From contig NZ_WWSY01000005.1 in the NCBI RefSeq assembly GCF_009876115.1, positions 1-64,000 on the forward strand: DNA of 64,000 bases, read 5' to 3'. The notes under the pieces are model-generated. The model had not been told where the DNA came from, ran no database searches, and saw only the letters and a program-made list of their open reading frames with translations. Each line of letters starts with the position of its first letter. The stretch's first letter is position 1. Shown piece after piece: positions 16,381 through 25,254 of this stretch. This stretch comes from Collinsella aerofaciens. GTDB taxonomy: Bacteria; Actinomycetota; Coriobacteriia; Coriobacteriales; Coriobacteriaceae. Made by a program: the position numbers and the translations under genes.

Positions 16381-16552
16381 TAAACGTTCACCTAATCGAC
16401 CTCAAATTTAAACCCACTCAATACCCATGTAATCGTGATTTTTTTCAAGTCAGATGTCCGTTTAACGGCAAAAAACGACCGTTCAAGGATAATATACAAG
16501 TGAACGTTCACCTATCATATGCAATCGAGCATAATCTAGCTAAACGTTCACC
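16381..16552 (+). promoter_or_regulatory. Three operators in front of the GPH transporter gene
   Basis: TAAACGTTCACC at 16381-16392, GTGAACGTTCACC at 16500-16512 and TAAACGTTCACC at 16541-16552 are copies of the operator found at uxaC. The last two have centres 40 bp apart. A -10-like TAATAT (16490-16495) lies just before the middle site. CGACCGTTCA about 15 bases upstream of the middle operator is also found at the same distance upstream of the first uxaC operator. Confidence 0.68.
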
Positions 16553-16636
16553 CTACGAGTGGGCGATATGCAGACAGACATCGGTATGGACTCCAATGTC
16601 TTGTTACAAGACAATCGAGAAAAGAGAGGGAGCTCG

Positions 16637-18196
16637 ATGACTAACAAGATCGGTAAAAAGCGCAAGATCACATTCTGGACGCGCTTGGGCTTTGGTATGG
16701 GCGGCATGCTCAACTCCGGTGCCCTGAGCTTTACGCACAGCTACATGGTGCTGTTCCTGTCCACGGAGTGCGGTCTGTCCGCAGGCGAGGCTGCGCTGAT
16801 CAGCTCGTTCGCCATCTATCTCAACGCCATTCTGTGCCCGCTCATGGGCTTTGTGGCCGATAACTTCTACGCTACCAAGATCGGCCGCATCTTTGGCCGC
16901 CGCCGTTTCTGGATCTTGCTGGCTATCCCGATGATGGTCGCCGAGCCGCTCATCTTTGTGGCTACGCCGTTTGGTTTCCCGTACTACTTTGTGTTGTACC
17001 TGATCTACAACGTCGCGTACACGTTCTGCACCGCCAACCTGTCGCCGCTTACCATCGAGATGACCGATGACTTCAAGGAGCGTACGTACCTCACCGGCTA
17101 CAAGCACCTCTTTGGTAACGCCGCCGGCTTCCTGATGGCAGCACTCGTCGGCTTTGGCTTTGGCACCTTCGGCGAGACCAACCCGTTCAGCTACTTCATC
17201 ATCGCTACGATTAACGCTTCGGTCATGGCAATCTCGCTGCTGTGCGTGTACCTGTCCACGTGGGAGCACACCCCCGAGGAGGTCGCTCAGGAGAAGATCG
17301 AGAGCGTCGGCGAGGGTATCAAGAAGTTTTTCATCGACGTTATCTCTACCTTCCGCAACAAGTCCTTCCGCAAGGTCCTGTATGCGCAGGTCTCCACGAA
17401 GCTCGCCGCTGCCTGCTGGTCTGCGTGCCTGTCCTTCTTCATCGTCTACTGTCTGCAGATTCCTAAGTCCTACGAGTCCGTGATGGAGATGCCCGGCAAG
17501 GTCGTCGCTATCGTCTGCACCGCCATCTGGGTCGCCCTCATGGCCAAGAAGGGCTTCCACAAGTCTTGGTACCTGGCAAACGTCGGTTGCGCCGCGTGCA
17601 TCATCGCCTACAACTACTTCGCCTTTGGTCAGATCAACGGCACCTCCACGGTCGCCATCGCCATGATCGCCTACCCCATCATCTTCGCCATCTGGAAGTT
17701 CTTCTACGTTGGCTTCCAGTATCTGCCCGATGTTCTGCTCAACTACATCCCCGATGTCGATGAGCTCATCACCCTGCGTCGTCGCGAGGGCATCTACAGC
17801 TCCGCACAGCAGCTCTGCCAGCAGATTGCCCAGGCTGTTGCCGTCAACGTATGGGCTATCGTCCTTGCTGCCTCCGGCTTCATTCAGACCGCCGGCAACA
17901 GCGACGCCGTGACCCAGCCCGCCACCGTGCCTCTGTACATCTGCGGCTACATGCTCATCGGCTGCGCCGGCTTCTTCCTGCTCGCGGCTGTCCTTGCCCG
18001 CGGCATCAAGATCGACAAGGAGCAGTGCGACATCCTTTGCGACGAGATCCACCGTGTCAAGGAGGGTGGCAAGATGGCCGACGTCAAGCCCGAGGTCAAG
18101 GCGCTTTGCGAGGAGCTCTCCGGCTTTAAGTACGAGGACTGCTTCGCCCACAACAATGTTGGCTTCCAGGACGGCAGCGTAATTCCCGCCGAGTAG
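16637..18196 (+). CDS. GPH-family (MFS superfamily) oligogalacturonide/uronide symporter
   Basis: A 519-residue polytopic membrane protein with about 12 hydrophobic segments, of the glycoside-pentoside-hexuronide:cation symporter type. The N-terminus (FWTRLGFGMGGMLNSGALSF) and the LCPLMGFVADNFYATKIGRIFGRR-like loop after the second helix are characteristic. It is longer than usual GPH proteins, with a soluble C-terminal tail of about 70 residues. The ATG at 16637 has GAGAGGGAG upstream. Its promoter carries three copies of the pectin operator, and hydrolases without signal peptides follow, so the substrate is most likely a pectic oligosaccharide or uronide. The exact substrate is not known. 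Confidence 0.82.
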   Translation: MTNKIGKKRKITFWTRLGFGMGGMLNSGALSFTHSYMVLFLSTECGLSAGEAALISSFAIYLNAILCPLMGFVADNFYATKIGRIFGRRRFWILLAIPMMVAEPLIFVATPFGFPYYFVLYLIYNVAYTFCTANLSPLTIEMTDDFKERTYLTGYKHLFGNAAGFLMAALVGFGFGTFGETNPFSYFIIATINASVMAISLLCVYLSTWEHTPEEVAQEKIESVGEGIKKFFIDVISTFRNKSFRKVLYAQVSTKLAAACWSACLSFFIVYCLQIPKSYESVMEMPGKVVAIVCTAIWVALMAKKGFHKSWYLANVGCAACIIAYNYFAFGQINGTSTVAIAMIAYPIIFAIWKFFYVGFQYLPDVLLNYIPDVDELITLRRREGIYSSAQQLCQQIAQAVAVNVWAIVLAASGFIQTAGNSDAVTQPATVPLYICGYMLIGCAGFFLLAAVLARGIKIDKEQCDILCDEIHRVKEGGKMADVKPEVKALCEELSGFKYEDCFAHNNVGFQDGSVIPAE

Positions 18197-18219
18197 GGCA
18201 GGCGCATCGTCCAAACCAC

Positions 18220-18264
18220 AGGGCCGTGCCACCGGAGATCCACCGGCGGGTACGGCCCTTTTTT
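18220..18264 (+). terminator. Terminator after the GPH transporter
   Basis: GGGCCGT pairs with ACGGCCC around a smaller inner hairpin and is followed by TTTTTT. Confidence 0.75.
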
Positions 18265-18310
18265 AAAAACGAGTAGTATGAACTTCTGATTACATTTGAG
18301 GGAGAGACCC

Positions 18311-19906
18311 ATGGAGACGAACGTTATCTGGCGCAATGCCCGCGCGGCCGTTATCGAGCTCGACGATGGCGGCTACTTTACCTGTGCCGATACGTGGGAG
18401 ATCTTTGTCAACGATGAGCCCACCGGTACCACGAATACGGTCGAGACCTATGTCGATGGCCTGACCCCCGGCAAGCGCAACCTGATCCGCTTTGTCTGCG
18501 GCGAGCGCGAGTTGAGCGTAGGCGTCACCACGCCGGCGGAGCCCTTTACCATCAACGTTCGCGACTGCGGAGCCAAGGGCGATGCCGAGCACGATGACAC
18601 CACCAACATTCAGGCTGCCATCATGGCCTGCCCCAAGGGCGGGCGCGTGCTGATCCCCGCCGGCAACTACCGCATCAAGTCCCTCTTCCTTAAGAGCAAT
18701 ATCAACATCGAGCTTGCCGAGGGCGCGGTGCTGCTGGCCCGTCACGACCGCGCGGCGCTTGCCTACATTCCGGGCGCGGTCACGGGTGACGAGGGGGCTG
18801 GGTACGCCGGCACCGATATGCTGCCCCTGGGCCGTTGGGAAGGCGAGAGCTTTTCGACCTACTGTTCGACCTTTACGGGCCTGAGCGTGCACGACGTGTG
18901 CATCTATGGCCGCGGCGCCATCGACGGCCAGACCGATTTTGCCGAGGACAACTGGTGGAATAAGGACTTTAAGAACATCTTCCGTCCCGAGGAGGGCCGC
19001 GAGATCGCCCGCCCGCGCATGATCTTCCTGTCCGAGTGCGAAAACGTGAGCCTTGCCGGCTTTACCGTGCGCAACAGCCCGGCGTGGAATATCCATCCCA
19101 TTCTGTGCGAGCACGTCGATGCCCTGTGCCTGTCCATCGAGGGTCCCAAGAACTCCCACAACACCGACGGCTTCGATCCCGAGAGCTGCGGTTTTGTCCG
19201 CATCCTTGGCTGCCAGTTCTCGGTGGGCGACGACTGCATCGCCATCAAGAGCGGCAAATTGGGCATTGAGCCCGAGCTTCGTCCCGCCACGCACGACGTG
19301 CTGATCTCGCACTGCTACATGCACGACGGCCACGGCGCCGTGGTGCTGGGATCCGAGGCCGCCGGCGGCATCAAGGACCTCACCGTGAGCAAGTGCCTCT
19401 TTGAGCGCACCGACCGCGGCCTGCGCGTCAAGACCCGTCGTGGTCGCGGCAAGGACGCCGTCAACGAGGGCATCACCTTCGAGCACATTCGCATGGATAA
19501 GGTGCTCACGCCCTTCGTGGTCAACTCGTTCTACTTCTGCGACAAGGACGGCAAGACCGACTACGTGCAGTCTCGCGAGGCACTGCCCGTCGACGACCGT
19601 ACGCCCGGCTTTGGCGCCACGACGTTTTGCGATATCGAGGCCACCAACTGCCATGCGGCCGCGGCCTATATCACGGGCCTTCCCGAGAGCAAGGTGACGC
19701 GCCTGACGTTCCAGGATGTCCATGTGACCTTTGCCGCCGATGCCGAGCCCTTTGTGCCGGCCATGGCCTGCGGCGTGGAGCCCATGGTGCGCCAGGGCAT
19801 CATCGCGCAGAACGTGAAAGTCCTCGACCTGCAGAACGTGCGCATCGAGGGTCAGGATGGCGACGAGCTGCAGCTGCAAAACGTCGACAAGGTTATCCGC
19901 GCGTAG
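18311..19906 (+). CDS. GH28 polygalacturonase, cytoplasmic
   Basis: A 531-residue glycoside hydrolase of family 28, which cleaves galacturonan by adding water. An N-terminal fibronectin-like region (about 1-90) precedes the right-handed beta-helix. The four family motifs are present: NTDG near residue 284, GDDC near 306, GHG near 341, and the Arg/Lys pair in RGLRVKTRRGRG near 370. There is no signal peptide, so it should act in the cytoplasm on imported oligomers, probably as an exo-enzyme. The ATG at 18311 follows GAGGGAGAG. It is followed by the pectin esterase fusion. Confidence 0.92.
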   Translation: METNVIWRNARAAVIELDDGGYFTCADTWEIFVNDEPTGTTNTVETYVDGLTPGKRNLIRFVCGERELSVGVTTPAEPFTINVRDCGAKGDAEHDDTTNIQAAIMACPKGGRVLIPAGNYRIKSLFLKSNINIELAEGAVLLARHDRAALAYIPGAVTGDEGAGYAGTDMLPLGRWEGESFSTYCSTFTGLSVHDVCIYGRGAIDGQTDFAEDNWWNKDFKNIFRPEEGREIARPRMIFLSECENVSLAGFTVRNSPAWNIHPILCEHVDALCLSIEGPKNSHNTDGFDPESCGFVRILGCQFSVGDDCIAIKSGKLGIEPELRPATHDVLISHCYMHDGHGAVVLGSEAAGGIKDLTVSKCLFERTDRGLRVKTRRGRGKDAVNEGITFEHIRMDKVLTPFVVNSFYFCDKDGKTDYVQSREALPVDDRTPGFGATTFCDIEATNCHAAAAYITGLPESKVTRLTFQDVHVTFAADAEPFVPAMACGVEPMVRQGIIAQNVKVLDLQNVRIEGQDGDELQLQNVDKVIRA

Positions 19907-20037
19907 GGTAGTGCTCCTGCACAAGTGAATACGGCATGTTGAGGCGTGCGACGGTCGGGTCTGCCCGGCTGTCGCACGCAATCTATAGGTGCCGGCATTG
20001 CACGGCGGGTGTTCTGTGACAGAAAGCGTAATGACAG

Positions 20038-22203
20038 ATGAGTGGTAAAGAGCAGCTCTTTGAGGTATCGCTCGAACGCGAAGGCGCGTATCGCAGCATT
20101 TCGGCGGCGCTCGAGGCGGCGGAGCGGTGCGTGTCCGATACGACCGTGCCGGTGCGTGTGCTGGTGGCGCCGGGCGAGTATCGCGAGCAGGTTGAAATTC
20201 GTCGTCCGCATGTGACGCTCGAGGGCGAGACGGCCGACAGCGTGCGTATCGTGGGAGGCCTGGGTGCCAAGATGCCTTCGGAAGATGGTAGCGGCCAGGA
20301 TGGAAGACTCGGCACCTTCCGTACGTACACGGTGCTGGTCGATGCCGACGACGTGACGCTTGCGGGTCTAACAATCGAAAACAACGCCGGTGATGGGCGC
20401 GAGGTCGGCCAGGCGATTGCCCTGTATGCCGATGGTGACCGCCTGGTTGTCGATGCCTGCTGCATTAAGGGACACCAGGACACGCTCTTTTTGGGGCCGC
20501 TGCCGCCGCGCGAGGCCAAGCCGGGCGGCTTTATAGGCCCCAAGCAGTTCGCCCCGCGCCGCGTGGGGCGGCAGTATTTTCGACGTTGCCGGATCGAGGG
20601 CGATGTCGACTTTATCTTTGGCGGCGCGCGTGCCTACTTTGAGGGGTGTGAGATTCGCTCGCTCAACCGCGATATGGATGTCAACGGGTATGTAACGGCA
20701 GCCTCCACGCCTCAGGGCGAGCCGTACGGATTTGTGTTTCATGGCTGTTCGTTTACAGCCGATGAGGGCATTGCCCCCGGATCGGTCTATCTGGGTCGTC
20801 CATGGCGCGAGTGGGCCCAGACCGTTTTGCTCGAATGCTGGCTGGGCCCCCATATTTCACTCGAGGGTTGGTGGGATTGGAATAAGCTAGCGGCACATGA
20901 CGGCACCCTGTATGCCGGCGGTACCCTGTTTGGCCCGGCGGGTGATACTGCCGCCTGGGTGCCGTGGGCGCATTGCCTGACCGGCCAGGATTCCGAACGC
21001 TATGCGCGTGACCGAGTGCTTGCCGGCACGGATGGTTGGGATCCCGAGGGCGGCGACGGTGATGCGGTAGAGACGGCCGGGCTATCCGCCAATGGCCGCA
21101 CCGTGCACATCGAGACGTACTACGAGGACGAACCTGCGCTGCGCGCCCGACTGAAGCGCGAGGGGCGCTCGGCCGCATTTACGGGCAAGACCCCCACAGA
21201 CTTTGAGGCATGGAAGGCTGCGACCAGGACTCGTCTGTACGATATTTTGGGTCTTTCGCTTATGGACCGCGCCCCGATTGAGATTCGTGAGCTCAATCGC
21301 GTGCGGGTTGCCGGCAGCATCGTGCGTACTCATGCGGTGTTGCAGGTTGAGCACGATGTGTGGATGCCGTTTTACCTGTTGGAGCCGTCCCGCCCCAAGC
21401 TTGACGAGCGGGGACTCAAGCGCTGCTATATCTGCCCGCATGGTCACCAGGGGGCGGGTGCTGCAAGCATAGCCGGCGTTGCGGGCGTGCCGGCGGTCGA
21501 CGATGCCGTGCGTAAGTTCAATTACGACTACGGTCTGCGTTTGGCGCGCATGGGTTATGTGACCGTCTGCCCCGATGCGCGTGGTTGGGGATACCGTCGT
21601 GACTGGAAGGGTCAGGGCGACGACGAGAACAGCTACCTGCGCGGTACGTGTCTGAATCAAGCACGTATGGTCGAGCCGCTGGGTCTTACGGTCGCGGGCC
21701 TCAACGCCTGGGACAACATGCGCTTGATTGATTACTTGGAGACACGCGGTGACATTGCCATGGACGACCTGGGCTGCTTTGGTTTTTCGGGCGGCGGTTA
21801 CATGACGTTGTACCTGTCCGCGCTCGACCCGCGCGTGCGCAAGGCGTTTGTCTCGGGCTATCTGTACGGCGTTGATGATTCGCTACTGCACCTCAACGGC
21901 AATTGCAGCTGCAATTACACGCCTGGACTCTGGCGTCTGCTCGACATGGGCGACATTGCATCGCTTGTCGCGCCACGGCCGCTCTTGGTTCAGAGCTGCG
22001 AGAAAGACCATCTCAACGGCGCCCGCGGGCTTGCGAACGTAGACGAGCAGCTCGATATCGTTCGCGACGCCTACGCGCTGCTGGGCAAGGACGAAAACCT
22101 TCTGCACGAGGTCTGCCCGGGTGGACACCACCTGGGCGTGGCGCATCTTGCCGAGGATATCGAATGGCTCGATTCGCAAGTTGCGGAATGCGCCCACGCA
22201 TAG
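20038..22203 (+). CDS. Pectin methylesterase (CE8) fused to an alpha/beta-hydrolase esterase
   Basis: A 721-residue two-domain protein. Residues about 1-325 are a CE8 pectin methylesterase: GHQDTLFLGP (Gln, near 145), DVDFIFGGA with the nucleophilic Asp near 191, GYVTAAST, and YLGRPWREWAQTV with the substrate-binding Arg near 252. Residues about 370-721 form an alpha/beta hydrolase resembling acetyl esterases: YICPHGHQGAG, PDARGWGYRRDWKGQG, the nucleophile elbow GFSGGGY near 581, and a late His in GGHHLG. There is no signal peptide. The second domain probably removes acetyl groups, so one protein could strip both pectin esters in the cytoplasm. The ribosome binding site is weak. Confidence 0.87.
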   Translation: MSGKEQLFEVSLEREGAYRSISAALEAAERCVSDTTVPVRVLVAPGEYREQVEIRRPHVTLEGETADSVRIVGGLGAKMPSEDGSGQDGRLGTFRTYTVLVDADDVTLAGLTIENNAGDGREVGQAIALYADGDRLVVDACCIKGHQDTLFLGPLPPREAKPGGFIGPKQFAPRRVGRQYFRRCRIEGDVDFIFGGARAYFEGCEIRSLNRDMDVNGYVTAASTPQGEPYGFVFHGCSFTADEGIAPGSVYLGRPWREWAQTVLLECWLGPHISLEGWWDWNKLAAHDGTLYAGGTLFGPAGDTAAWVPWAHCLTGQDSERYARDRVLAGTDGWDPEGGDGDAVETAGLSANGRTVHIETYYEDEPALRARLKREGRSAAFTGKTPTDFEAWKAATRTRLYDILGLSLMDRAPIEIRELNRVRVAGSIVRTHAVLQVEHDVWMPFYLLEPSRPKLDERGLKRCYICPHGHQGAGAASIAGVAGVPAVDDAVRKFNYDYGLRLARMGYVTVCPDARGWGYRRDWKGQGDDENSYLRGTCLNQARMVEPLGLTVAGLNAWDNMRLIDYLETRGDIAMDDLGCFGFSGGGYMTLYLSALDPRVRKAFVSGYLYGVDDSLLHLNGNCSCNYTPGLWRLLDMGDIASLVAPRPLLVQSCEKDHLNGARGLANVDEQLDIVRDAYALLGKDENLLHEVCPGGHHLGVAHLAEDIEWLDSQVAECAHA

Positions 22204-22271
22204 CCCCTCGGATGTTGCGAATGAACGGTATGTACCTGTATGACCGCCGGTGTGCGGGTGAGGAGAAGAAT

Positions 22272-22940
22272 ATGGAAACGAAAAACTTGAGCGAATCGAC
22301 CATCTGCTGCTTTGGCGATTCGACCACCTGGGGCGATAACGGATGCGGCGGGGGAGGCAACGATATCTCCTGGACTTCGCACCTGGGTGCGCTGCTGGGC
22401 GGCGCTACGATCGAGAACTTTGGTATTAAGGGTTCGCGTATTGCCGTCAAGGCCGACCGTAGCGATTCGTTTGTCGAGCGCTTGGACGGCATCGATCACA
22501 CGGCAGATATCTGCATCGTCTTTGGCGGCGTTAACGACTTTAGCCGTAACGTGCCGCTGGGAGAGCTGGGCAGCACGGACGTGCACGAGTTCTACGGTGC
22601 GCTCGACTACCTGATCCGCACCATCACGGCGCGCTCGCCTCAGGCAAAGCTGGTGTTTATGACGCCGTGCAAGACGAGCGGCAAACACGAGAAGGATATT
22701 CCGGCAAGCAACGAGGCCAACCATCTGGGCCTGACGCAAGACGCCTATGTGCGCGCGATGCTGGAGGTCTGCGATCGCTACTCGGTGCCGGTGATCGACC
22801 TGTATGCGCAAAGCGGCATCAGCCCGTTTTTGCCGGAGCACCGCAAGCTCTACATGCCGGACGGTCTGCATTACAGCCCTGCCGGCTATGAGCGCCTGGC
22901 GCATCGCATCGCTGCGGGCCTCACCGCCGTTTGCCGTTAA
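22272..22940 (+). CDS. SGNH/GDSL-family hydrolase, probable pectin or sugar deacetylase
   Basis: A 222-residue SGNH hydrolase with block I CCFGDSTTWGDNG (catalytic Ser), a Gly block, block III FGGVNDFSRN (Asn) and block V MPDGLHYSPAGYERLA with the Asp/His pair. There is no signal peptide. Related proteins include rhamnogalacturonan acetylesterases and various sugar-ester esterases. The context between a pectin esterase and GH105 suggests removal of acetyl groups from pectic oligomers. The ATG at 22272 follows GAGGAGAAG; longer frames overlap the previous gene. Confidence 0.8.
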   Translation: METKNLSESTICCFGDSTTWGDNGCGGGGNDISWTSHLGALLGGATIENFGIKGSRIAVKADRSDSFVERLDGIDHTADICIVFGGVNDFSRNVPLGELGSTDVHEFYGALDYLIRTITARSPQAKLVFMTPCKTSGKHEKDIPASNEANHLGLTQDAYVRAMLEVCDRYSVPVIDLYAQSGISPFLPEHRKLYMPDGLHYSPAGYERLAHRIAAGLTAVCR

Positions 22941-22955
22941 AAGTTTGCCGTTCAC

Positions 22956-23022
22956 GGGGATTATAGGGTTAACGTTCACCCTATAATCCCCGTTCGCGTT
23001 ACACTAGGGGAAACGTTCACCC
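22956..23022 (+). promoter_or_regulatory. GH105 promoter: palindrome with operator in the loop
   Basis: A perfect 14-bp inverted repeat (22956-22969 with 22978-22991) encloses TAACGTTC, the centre of an operator copy, GGTTAACGTTCACC (22967-22980). Because the arms contain ATTATA and TATAAT, a -10 box (TATAAT, 22982-22987) is present on both strands. A second operator, GGAAACGTTCACC, lies at 23009-23021, centre 41 bp from the first. Confidence 0.68.
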
Positions 23023-23047
23023 ATCAATAACGTCAGAGGGGACAGCA

Positions 23048-24283
23048 ATGGGTTGCAATCAGATTCTGGACCGTTATATCGAGCAGTTGATCGAGACCTC
23101 TACGCCTCAGGCGCCGGCCTGGAATATCGAAAAGCTTCGCGCCGGCAAGGAGAACACCTGGAATTACATTGACGGCTGCATGATCAAGGCACTCATCGAG
23201 CTGTACGAGATCACCGGCGAGCAGCGTTACCTGACCTTCGCCGACGACTATATCGACTTCTTTGTCCAGGATGACGGCACCATCAAGCATTACGATCCCC
23301 AGGAGTACAACCTCGACAACGTCAACGCGGGCAAAACCCTCTACAAACTCTATGACCTGGTGGGCAAGCCCAAGTACCGTGCCGCCATGGATACCATCTA
23401 TCGTCAGCTCGAAACCCAGCCGCGTACCAAAGAGGGTGTGTTTTGGCACAAGGCCGTCTATCCCAACCAGATCTGGCTCGACGGCATGTATATGGCCCAG
23501 CCGTTCTACATGCAATACGAGCTGAGCTTCCACAACCGTCGCGCCTGTTCGGACAGCTTCCATATGTTCCAGGTCGTGCATGACCTGATGCGCAACCCCC
23601 TCAACGGTCTGTACTATCACGCTTACGACGCGAGCCGCAAGCAGTTCTGGTGCGACCCGGTCACCGGTCTTTCGGCCAACTTCTGGCTGCGCGCCGAGGG
23701 CTGGTTTGCCATGGCGCTCATCGATACCTGGGAGCTCATGCCGCCCTCGATGTCGGCCGAGAAGGACGAGATCCGCAAGATGTTCCACGACCTGATCGAC
23801 GCCATGCTGCCGTATCAGGACGAGAAGACCGGCATGTGGCACCAGGTCATCAACCTGCCCAACATCGCCCCCAACTATCTGGAGGAGTCGGGCAGCGCCA
23901 TCTTTGCCAACGCCATCATGAAGGGCGTGCGCCTGGGCGTGCTGGGCGAGCGCTACTACCAGTACGGCCGTCGCGCTTTTGATGGCATCTGCGATACGTG
24001 CCTGTCCGAGCGCGACGGGCAGTTGGCGCTCGACAACATCTGCCTGGTGGCGGGTCTTGGCAACACCGCGCACCGCGAGGGCACGTTTGGCTACTACATG
24101 AGCGAGCCCGTCGTCAAAAACGACGCGAAGGGCGTGGCGCCGCTGGTGCTCGCCTATATCGAGACCATGCATCATGACAAGTTGGCCGGTAAGCGCGATC
24201 CGCTCGCCCCCTCGGGCGTCTGCTCCATCGACGACCCGTTTGGCGGCTACACGCCGGGCATCAATGCGTGCAAGGAGGCCTAG
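23048..24283 (+). CDS. GH105 unsaturated (rhamno)galacturonyl hydrolase
   Basis: A 411-residue glycoside hydrolase of the GH88/GH105 (alpha/alpha)6-barrel type. It removes the 4,5-unsaturated uronic acid left by pectate or rhamnogalacturonan lyases, by hydrating its double bond. Visible landmarks are the Asp in NQIWLDGMYMAQPFYM, the SANFWLRAEGWFAMALID helix, LEESGSAIFANAIMKG and GTFGYYMSEPVVKNDAKGV near the C-terminus. There is no signal peptide, so it acts in the cytoplasm. It has its own promoter with two operators. The product feeds the DhuI/KduD branch encoded further on. GH88 is a less likely assignment. Confidence 0.9.
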   Translation: MGCNQILDRYIEQLIETSTPQAPAWNIEKLRAGKENTWNYIDGCMIKALIELYEITGEQRYLTFADDYIDFFVQDDGTIKHYDPQEYNLDNVNAGKTLYKLYDLVGKPKYRAAMDTIYRQLETQPRTKEGVFWHKAVYPNQIWLDGMYMAQPFYMQYELSFHNRRACSDSFHMFQVVHDLMRNPLNGLYYHAYDASRKQFWCDPVTGLSANFWLRAEGWFAMALIDTWELMPPSMSAEKDEIRKMFHDLIDAMLPYQDEKTGMWHQVINLPNIAPNYLEESGSAIFANAIMKGVRLGVLGERYYQYGRRAFDGICDTCLSERDGQLALDNICLVAGLGNTAHREGTFGYYMSEPVVKNDAKGVAPLVLAYIETMHHDKLAGKRDPLAPSGVCSIDDPFGGYTPGINACKEA

Positions 24284-24285
24284 GC

Positions 24286-25203
24286 ATGGCGCAGTCGAAA
24301 GGCGCGCTGAGCGTCGGTGTGCGCCTGCACGACCTGCCCGAGGGTACGGTCGAGGAGCGCATTCGCATGGCAGGCAAACTGGGTTTCTCGTGCATCCAGC
24401 TGCCGAGCAAAGTACTCTACAAGTCCTTTGGCATTAACCGTTCCGGCCTTACGCACGAACTCGCCGACCATCTGCGCGAGGTGCTCGACACCAACGGCGT
24501 GCAGGTGGCGGTGCTCGGCTGCTATAAAAACCTGGCAACGCCCGATCAGAATCAGCTGGTGGATACCTATGCCGAGTACGAGGCGTGCCTGAGGTTCGCG
24601 CGCTGGCTTGGGGGCTGTCCGGTGGGGACCGAGACGGGGCGCCCCAACGCGCAGAACAAGATGGCCGATGACCGTTTTTCGGCCGCTGCGCTCGATACGT
24701 TTTGCAAAGGACTCGCACGCGTGTGCTCGATGGCCGAAAAGGAGGGCGGCGAGCTTCTGATCGAGCCCGGTTGGAACGAGATCGTCAATACGCCCGAGCG
24801 CTGCCGCGAGGTTCTGGAGCGCGTTTCGAGCACCGCACTCGGCGTGATCTACGATCCGGTGTCGCTACTGCATCCCACGATCGTCGGTGAGGCTTCCGAG
24901 CAGGTGTCGCGCATGTTGCACCTGTGCGGCAGCAAGATTCGCGTGCTGCATGCCAAGGACTACGAGATCGTAGACAACGAGGACCAGGATGGCTGGTGTG
25001 ATGGCTCGGGCTCTCGTTTGGTATGCCACGGCGCCTGTACGTGCGGAAACTTTGATTTTGAGGCTATTGCCGCTTGGGCCGCGGCCGCGCGACCGGGCAT
25101 TATGACCGTTATCGAGAACAGCACACCGTCCACGGTCGAGCGTTCGCGCGACGAGCTGCTGCGCATGGGGCACAGCGTGATGTGCAAGCACGTGATTCTG
25201 TAA
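24286..25203 (+). CDS. Sugar phosphate isomerase/epimerase-like TIM-barrel protein
   Basis: A 305-residue protein of the xylose-isomerase-like TIM barrel superfamily (AP endonuclease 2 type). Recognisable parts are the RIRMAGKLGFSCIQLPSK strand-helix, GELLIEPGWNEIVNTPERC, LGVIYDPVSLLHP with a likely metal-binding Asp, RVLHAKDYEI with a His/Lys/Asp set, and GIMTVIENSTPS. It starts 2 bases after the GH105 stop, with AAGGAGG inside that gene's last codons, so the two are translated together. Its substrate is unknown. A role in epimerising or isomerising a sugar from the pectin side chains is only an inference. Confidence 0.72.
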   Translation: MAQSKGALSVGVRLHDLPEGTVEERIRMAGKLGFSCIQLPSKVLYKSFGINRSGLTHELADHLREVLDTNGVQVAVLGCYKNLATPDQNQLVDTYAEYEACLRFARWLGGCPVGTETGRPNAQNKMADDRFSAAALDTFCKGLARVCSMAEKEGGELLIEPGWNEIVNTPERCREVLERVSSTALGVIYDPVSLLHPTIVGEASEQVSRMLHLCGSKIRVLHAKDYEIVDNEDQDGWCDGSGSRLVCHGACTCGNFDFEAIAAWAAAARPGIMTVIENSTPSTVERSRDELLRMGHSVMCKHVIL

Positions 25204-25254
25204 CGAAACAGGCTGGGCGAAAGAGATTGCCGTAGAGGTCAAAGAGGGGTACCG

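Noticed and set aside
18290..20374. Long minus-strand frame opposite GH28 (694 codons)
   Set aside because: It is antisense to the GH28 gene, with compositional bias typical of a shadow frame and no ribosome binding site.
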